This document shows positions 58,011-64,000 of a stretch of 64,000 nt of DNA, in pieces (within the stretch, counting starts at the first letter, position 1; the number at the start of each line of letters is the position of its first letter). Source of the stretch: Mauremys mutica (lineage: Eukaryota; Chordata; Testudines; Geoemydidae). The translations under genes and the position numbers were made by a program. Under the pieces are notes generated by a model. That model saw only the letters and a list, made by a program, of their open reading frames with translations, had not been told where the DNA came from and searched no databases. The stretch covers positions 12,805,925-12,869,924 of the forward strand of contig NC_059087.1 in the NCBI RefSeq assembly GCF_020497125.1, read 5' to 3'.

Positions 58011-58495
58011 ATGGGCCTGATTCTCTCACCCCTACACCACTGTAAATCCCCTGATCAGCTATTCCTGGTTTGCACAGATGGAAAGGACAGGAGAATTGGC
58101 TCCTTTACTTCAGGACATCTATTTCAGTCTGTGATAAAAAAGTTCTGGTTGTGGATCTAGTGTTTCCAGCTCTGTTTGCTCGACAGCACAATGAAAACCT
58201 GAATATTTTCAGTGTGTTAGCTCACCTCCACCATCACAGTTCACCAAGACAATTAACAAATGACAAGGCACATGTCCTTCAATCTTTACAATGTAGATTT
58301 CAATCAGCTGCGATATAATGGTAAACAAAGGGCTTTTGTTTGTACGGACCATGAAAAATTTTCTCTCAATCTTCTGAAGATTGTTTTTTTCCTTTGAAAG
58401 TTTCTGGTACAAAATAATTCTCTGCATCTCTCTCTTCCCCCACCTCTCTGGAAACAATGACAGACTCATTATCCCAGGAGAACTGTTTTAATTTG
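58011..58495. other. Unassigned sequence
   Basis: A palindromic-type start gggcctgattctctc occurs at 58013-58027 without a clear partner. Nothing else is recognised. Confidence 0.5.
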
Positions 58496-58508
58496 CAAGG
58501 CTATCTTT

Positions 58509-58738
58509 ATCAGAGGGGTAGCCGTGTTAGTCTGGATCTGTAAAAGCAACAAAGAATCCTGTGGCACCTTATAGACTAACAGACGTTTTGCAGCATGAGC
58601 TTTCGTGGGTGAATACCCACTTCTTCAGATGCAAGAAGATGACTTGCATCTGAAGAAGTGGGTATTCACCCACGAAAGCTCATGCTGCAAAACGTCTGTT
58701 AGTCTATAAGGTGCCACAGGATTCTTTGTTGCTTTTAC
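58509..58738 (+). mobile_element. Foldback retroposon, copy 2 (230 bp), perfect 96-bp hairpin
   Basis: It begins atcagaggggtagccgtg, as copy 1 does. The arms 58540-58635 and 58643-58738 are exact complements over 96 bp with a 7-nt loop (aagatga). A 12-13 bp direct repeat caaggctatcttt flanks the unit (58496-58508, 58738-58750; one C is shared with the element edge). As in copy 1, the long target duplication implies retroposition. The exact arms suggest a recent origin or active gene conversion between them. Confidence 0.9.
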
Positions 58739-58750
58739 AAGGCTATCTTT

Positions 58751-59136
58751 GTGAACCTTAAAATAGCATTCAAATTACGTGCATTCCTTTTAATCCAGAT
58801 TTGAAATGCAGAAAGGAGTTGGCCTTTTTCTCTTGGGTTTGCAGTAATGTGCGCCTCAGTCCCCACATAAATAAGACAAGGAAGAGAAACAAATGCAAGG
58901 GAGAATAGAGCTCCTAAAGATCCTAAGCACGTCATTCATAACAACCGTCTCTAGATTTTAAGAATCAAATACATGGAGATGACAAAGGATGTTACGCTTA
59001 AAAAACAAAAGCATTTATCTGAAACTGGATTTTTTTTCTTAGCCAGTGTGGGGTAAGTCATTTTCCACCCCAATTTTCTTCCAGGCCATTTGCACCTGGC
59101 CAATATATTTTCAAAACAGCACATTGGCTGTATACT
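58751..59136. other. Unassigned sequence
   Basis: Nothing recognised. Confidence 0.5.
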
Positions 59137-59366
59137 GGGTTAACCTACGCAACAATTGAACTCCCACAACTGGCCCAGGTCAGCTGACTCAGGATTGTGG
59201 AGCTAAAAATTGCTGTGTAGACATTAGAGCCTGGGCTCCAGCCCAAGCCTGAATATCTTACACAGGAATTTTTAGCCTTGCAGCCCAAGCCCCATGACCC
59301 TGAGTCAGCTGACCTGGGCCAGCCACGGCCATGCAGCGGGTCTTTTATTTCAGTGTAGATGAACCC
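59137..59366. mobile_element. Inverted-repeat MITE, 230 bp
   Basis: The left end gggttaacctacgc is answered by gtgtagatgaaccc. Inside, ggcccaggtcagctgactca (59173-59192) is opposed to tgagtcagctgacctgggcc (59301-59320), and gctaaaaattgctgtgtag to acaggaatttttagcc. The flanking triplets act and att match at two of three positions. It probably belongs to the PIF/Harbinger-type MITEs with GTCTACAC-like ends. Confidence 0.7.
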
Positions 59367-59369
59367 ATT

Positions 59370-60372
59370 GCGAGCTAAGCTGGGTGCTAGGAATTTTGGA
59401 GTATCTGACTCTTAAATACCTGAATGGGAACTGAGATCTTTTCAAAATCTGGCTGCAATTGTGGGTGCAAAATCCAAGGAAATCCAGCCCTGAACTGTTT
59501 TGAAAATCTTGTTCCTTGTGTCTGTGCAGTGCCTGGCATGATGCATTCCCACAATATACATAATAGTAACAAAAGGGTTTTGCAGGCATGTGAGCATTTC
59601 AGTGGTGCTGGAAAGTGAGTTAATCACTACCGGCTCAGAAATACTGACATGTTCAGTTTTACTTTAGCTTGGGGGGTGGGTCGGAAGTGTAGTGTAGTGT
59701 AGGACAAATACATCTTGGGTTCTCATTTAAGTACTCCCATTCCTGAAAATTTGAAAAAGAAAAAAAAAACAAGGTTAATTGAATGTGTTTCCAGAAATAC
59801 TCCAAGTGACTCTATTAAAAAAAATTCACCATGCCTGGGGAAGCAGACCTTGTTGTGCATATTAATAGACTGTCGAATAGTGCTACTATGTGTTTATTAT
59901 CTCCTTTATTCTCTCTCCCTATGTTTCCACGTGGGAACTCTGTGATAGCTGCTAGTGAGAAAATTGACTATATGAACTCATTCTGTCTGAATCTCTCCTC
60001 ATTAGGACTAGGAATAAAATATATCTGTCTTTTTTGTAGGCTCACTCTCTCTCATCATTATGGACTCTATCATCCTCTTTAGTACAAAAAAGTAAGTAGA
60101 TGTGCATAAAGATGTACCAATAATGAGAGTCGTGACCTACAGATGACATTCACCCCGATAAGCTGGGTAGCTCTCTGTATGAAGCTAGGAAGAGGACAAG
60201 TTCTTTGGGGCACTGTATGATGACATGAGGATGATGGGATGCAAAAGAACAGACATATAAGATGGTAGCCACACAACTCTAGCCAGCAACTGGAGAGAGA
60301 AATCTTACAAGATCAGTTGCGAAGAAGTTAAGTTTGTGGTCCCCATAGCACCTGTTACTGAACAGGCAAGCA
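59370..60372. other. Unassigned sequence
   Basis: Nothing recognised. Confidence 0.5.
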
Positions 60373-60380
60373 ATAGGAGC

Positions 60381-60757
60381 CATAGGTGCCAACATCTGCT
60401 GGTGCCGGTGGGTGTTTGACCCCACACTGCCCTGTGCCCCGCCCTGCCTCCACCCTGCCCTGCCCCCATTCTAAGCCCTTCCCCAAATCCCCGCCCCACC
60501 TCTTCCCCGCCTCCTCCCCTGGGTGTGCCACGTTCCCACTCCTCCCCCTTCCCTCCCGAGCTTGTTACGCTGCGAGCACTGGGAGGTAGGTGGAGAAGCG
60601 GGGATCCGGCGTGCTCAAGGGAGGCGAGGTGAGGTGGGGCGGGGAGGGGAGGGGAGGGGAGGGGAGGGGAATTTGGCTGCCGGTGGGTGCAGAGCACCCA
60701 CCAATTTTTCCCTGTGAGTGCTCCAGCCCCGAAGCACCCATGGAGTCAGCACCTATA
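60381..60757. mobile_element. hAT element, 377 bp (CATAGGTGCC type)
   Basis: The ends cataggtgccaacatc and gagtcagcacctata are inverted. The 8-bp flanks ataggagc (60373-60380) and ataggaac (60758-60765) match at 7 of 8 positions. The left half is C-rich, the right half G-rich, so frames on both strands are low complexity. Near the right end tgcagagcacccacc and gaagcacccatggag repeat a cacccat-type motif. Confidence 0.85.
60636..60670 (+). repeat. (GGGGA)n run, G-quadruplex candidate
   Basis: At least six runs of four G separated by single bases lie within the hAT element at 60381. The pattern satisfies the usual sequence rule for a G-quadruplex. Confidence 0.8.
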
Positions 60758-60765
60758 ATAGGAAC

Positions 60766-62983
60766 TATGTATGTGAGAAAGGATAACCTCAGTGGGAGTT
60801 TCACAGATGGAGGGTTTGAGGATTCATAGATTGCAATAATTCAGTTTGACTTCCTGTATAACACAGCCACAGAGACTCCCCAAAATAATTCCTAGAGCAA
60901 TCTTTTGAATCAGGGCATTTACTTAGGAAGTGCTTCTTCAATGATCTTTGGGAGACCAACCAGAGGCTCAAAAAAGCAGGAAGTCCACGTTTTACATTGC
61001 GCAATCACTCCAAAGGTGGAGTAAACGCTCTTCAATATCGGAGTGTTAAGTACTATATTAATATCAATTAACACAGATTAGTTGGGTATAAATAATGAGG
61101 GTCAAAATACATCTGACAAAGGCAAAGTGTCTGATTCTCATTTAAACAAGGCCCCTTTATACCTCTCTAGCAGTGTAAAGGGACCTTAAACTGGATGTTG
61201 AAAATCAGGTTCAAAATATCTATGTATCTTAGGCACCTATCACCTTGGTGTATAAGCACCAAGTGTCTAAAACACAGAGTTTGCAAAGTCACAACATACC
61301 TGACCAGCCCACAAACGTGAAATGGTATTCTCCACTGATCCTTGGGGAAACACCGTCTGCTAGCCAAGGTGCATCCTGACCAGCTCATTAGTGCCTCTGC
61401 ATTGCAATCAACCATTTGCTAACCTTTGGGCTGTTCACTAAATGAACGTGAATCACAATGCATCTGTAGGCACAGTTTGATTGTGTTCTCTCCCGCTGCT
61501 CACCTACAGCTGTGCTCAATATGGCTCTGTTCTATTGCAAATTTGCTGCTTGTATAATTCAGCAGTGGGTGCTGGGGGAGGGGGAGGAGGATGCAGAGCA
61601 GGGTTATTCCTCAAGTCAAAGGAAGCTCTGAGCATAAAGCTTTTACCAGACTAGACTGCAGTGTTTACACCAGGCTAACCATAAATGCAGATAAATATTG
61701 TTGGGTTCTGACCAACAATTTCCCAACTCCCGCTTCCTTTATTCATGTTGCTAACAAGATACATTGACTTAAATGGTACCATAATATACTATTCAATGAG
61801 AGTCAGGAAATCAGACTCCGGCCCTATAATCTTTAGCCATAAAAAGTCACAGATAAATCCAAGCCATTTATCTCAATCTCCCTACAACTCTGGGCTTCAA
61901 TTAAAATATGACTGGAACAAAACCAAATCCCAACTGACAAGGTTTTATAAAACCTAACACCATCCATTCCCTCTCGCCCGTATCTATGGTAATAAAAACA
62001 TGCATCACACTCAGTCACACTAGCTTGTGGGCAAGTGTTACGGGGCTGCCGTAAACTAAGCAGAAATAATAGTGCAGAATATTCCTGCCCACCAATTTTT
62101 GCTCAAATTTAACAAGGAAGGGCGAACAAAACATTTTTTAAGGGTAGTCCAACTGTAAATATAACCTGGTGCATAAAAGCAGCTGCTGTTTATGGCTGTG
62201 AAATACTGGGAGGTTTTTTTTTCTTTTTTTACCATACAGGAGAGAATAATTACATCCAGTTGAAAAGAAATAGGTATTGTAAAGGCTACCCTCAAAAATG
62301 GCATAAAACTGAATCTGTCAGGAGAAAGTCAAGAACATATTATTTTCGCCATTCATCTTCATTTCTACAGTGAAAATTCCTGAGATGCAGCAAGTGGCAT
62401 GGGAGAAAAAGAAAAAAAAGGCACCATCACTAGGACAGCAAACCCAGAACAAGTATTTGGTATATAACACGTTCAAGCTGAAACAAACCATTCCCCATAA
62501 AACAGGTCTATTCTCATCAATGGTGAGCACGAAGTGATGTCCCCATCAAAACTACTGTTGTTGGGAAAAAAGAACATAATGTAACCTCAGGACAGTCAAT
62601 TCATGCACTGACTCAGAATACTTGCTACAGATCCAGTGAAGGATGAGTTTGTCATGAAGTTGAATTGTGTCTCAGGAGAGGGGGAGGATTGTAACAGCTG
62701 CCTGATGGCCAATTTATAGTTTGTCATTGCAGCTGACTATAGAGGAAGGTAAAGTGTGATTTACTGAGGGTTCCTGCCCCACTAAAAAGAAATAAAAAAT
62801 GCTCCTATAAGGGAGCTCATTTGTCAGTGAAAGATCCACAGCGATCTTACAAACCCGTTTCCTTCTCTCAGAGTAGAGGCCGCCCCCAAACTGCGTGATA
62901 GGGTAGGATTAAACTTTGGAGTAAATTAGACCAATACAAAGGTCTAGCCAAAGCTAGAATTGAACTAAAACAAAAATATTTTT
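60766..62983. other. Unassigned sequence
   Basis: About 2.2 kb without a recognised gene or repeat. Confidence 0.5.
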
Positions 62984-63170
62984 GGAGGTTCTCAGTGGTT
63001 TGAGCATTGGCCTGCTAAACCCAGGATTGTGAGTTCAATCCTTGAGGGGGCCATTTAGAGATCTGGGGGAAAATCAGTACTTGGTCCTGCTAGTGAAGGC
63101 AGGGGGGCTGTACTCGATGACCTTTCAGGGTCCCTTCCAGTTCTATGAGATAGGTATATCTCCATTTATT
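62984..63170 (+). mobile_element. Cry-type tRNA-derived SINE
   Basis: The tRNA-like head has an A-box region ctcagtggtttgagcattgg (62991-63010) and a B-box gttcaatcc (63033-63041). A gggggccatttagagatctg segment follows. The 3' part, actcgatgacctttcagggt, resembles the CR1 3' end, as in turtle Cry SINEs that borrow CR1 enzymes. It ends in an AT-rich attattatt tail. Recognition is from memory of turtle SINEs. Confidence 0.8.
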
Positions 63171-64000
63171 AATTATTATTATTGTATTATTAGGTTAAAA
63201 CAGTTTAATTAATTAAAAGGTAGAAAGTCCCTTGCCTCCAAACTTAACAGTTAAAACCAGAAATGGCACTCAGCCAGTATCTTGCAAATGAACTGCACTG
63301 AACTTTGGGAAAGGTCAGATCTGAATCTGAAAGATCATGAAATCAGACCAGTTTTTATAACAGCCCAAAATCCCACAAGCCCTGGGGAAAGTCAGATTTA
63401 GATTCCAGTCTGGACCCTAATTTTTGTAGCATGGATCTATCTCTAGTTAAGGGCAAAAAAGGAAAACACATACCAATCCTTGTGAGCCAGAATTGTTGTG
63501 CTCCGTTTCCAGAGACCCTGCATCTGGCTGGTTAGAGACTGGTGTAGAAAGAATGTTATGCTGGGGGAGAGTGCATTCCTTCCTGACACCCATTCGTTTC
63601 CTGCTGGAACCCCTGCCCCAGGCCATCTATGTAAGTGAATATTTGACAAGTGGAAGGAGCATGTTTTCTGAAAGGTGGCTTCCATTTTCTGGGTGCAGTT
63701 TGCTCCTGCAATTAACTTGCAGACATAAACCTGTGTAATTGCACTTTCTGGCAACCCAATTGTCAGTACTAATCAGGCAGTGAGAAGTGTGGTTATTATG
63801 CTCTGAACCTGTAATTTATTTGCAGGCACAAATTTTGCAGGTATATGTTATGCCTAGTACAAAATTTACCCTTTGAAATCCCCTAAATAGAGAATTAGCT
63901 CTGGACTTGCTACAGTGAGGGTTTTACCTGGATATCAAAAGCAGCCCTGAAATTTTTCACAAAGGATCAGGTCATTAAAAGGTAGAGGGGTATTGAAATA
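63171..64000. other. Unassigned sequence
   Basis: An AT-rich start (63165-63215) may be SINE tail. The rest shows no gene or recognised repeat. Confidence 0.5.

Overview
This window reads as non-coding, repeat-rich DNA from a reptile nuclear genome, most likely a turtle and probably a cryptodire. That rests on family recognition from memory: sauropsid CR1 3' ends, a tRNA-headed SINE of the turtle Cry type, an amniote MIR/CORE-type SINE family in many copies, hAT and PIF/Harbinger elements whose ends carry GTCTACAC, and several LTR families typical of turtle assemblies. I found no convincing exon of a host gene, no intact tRNA or rRNA and no CRISPR. The base composition is AT-rich, with CpG-rich islands that coincide with young transposons. 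Nearly every long reading frame is explained by a repeat.  Layout. 0-8 kb: small hAT elements at 1692, 3600 and 5556, MIR-like SINEs, one CR1 end, and two PIF/Harbinger MITEs (6635, 7511). 8-20 kb: a solo LTR (8136), a CR1 end (9467), a (TAGA)n array, a foldback repeat with ZNF143-like sites (11560), a palindromic hAT (15157), a TTA-flanked MITE (17545) and a run of MIR-like SINEs. 20-32 kb: mostly old single-copy sequence with a few CR1, SINE and foldback copies. 32-36 kb: a long solo LTR carrying a nested hAT (32272/32930), a 696-bp hAT carrying a second hAT (34317/34517), and another solo LTR (35094). 38.6-43.2 kb: a 4.6-kb PIF/Harbinger element with a decayed two-exon Myb/SANT-like gene. 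43-47.5 kb: LTR-like blocks, a tRNA-like SINE head and a clean solo LTR (46542). 52-59 kb: two short foldback retroposons with 12-13 bp target duplications, a second ZNF143-like foldback copy, and a 2.1-kb Harbinger relative in inverted orientation (55627). 59-64 kb: one MITE, one hAT and the Cry-type SINE.  How the parts relate. The two Harbinger elements share a 1.45-kb internal core but have different subterminal motifs. Several small MITEs in the window have related ends and could have been mobilised by the same enzyme family. All three TSD-bounded LTRs with the clearest structure, and most weaker LTR-like blocks, lie on the minus strand. That would fit a plus-strand host transcript running through the window, but it is only an inference. 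The items most worth a second look are the paired Harbinger elements with their five-fold internal motif, the antisense reading frame in the Myb/SANT intron, and the foldback retroposons.
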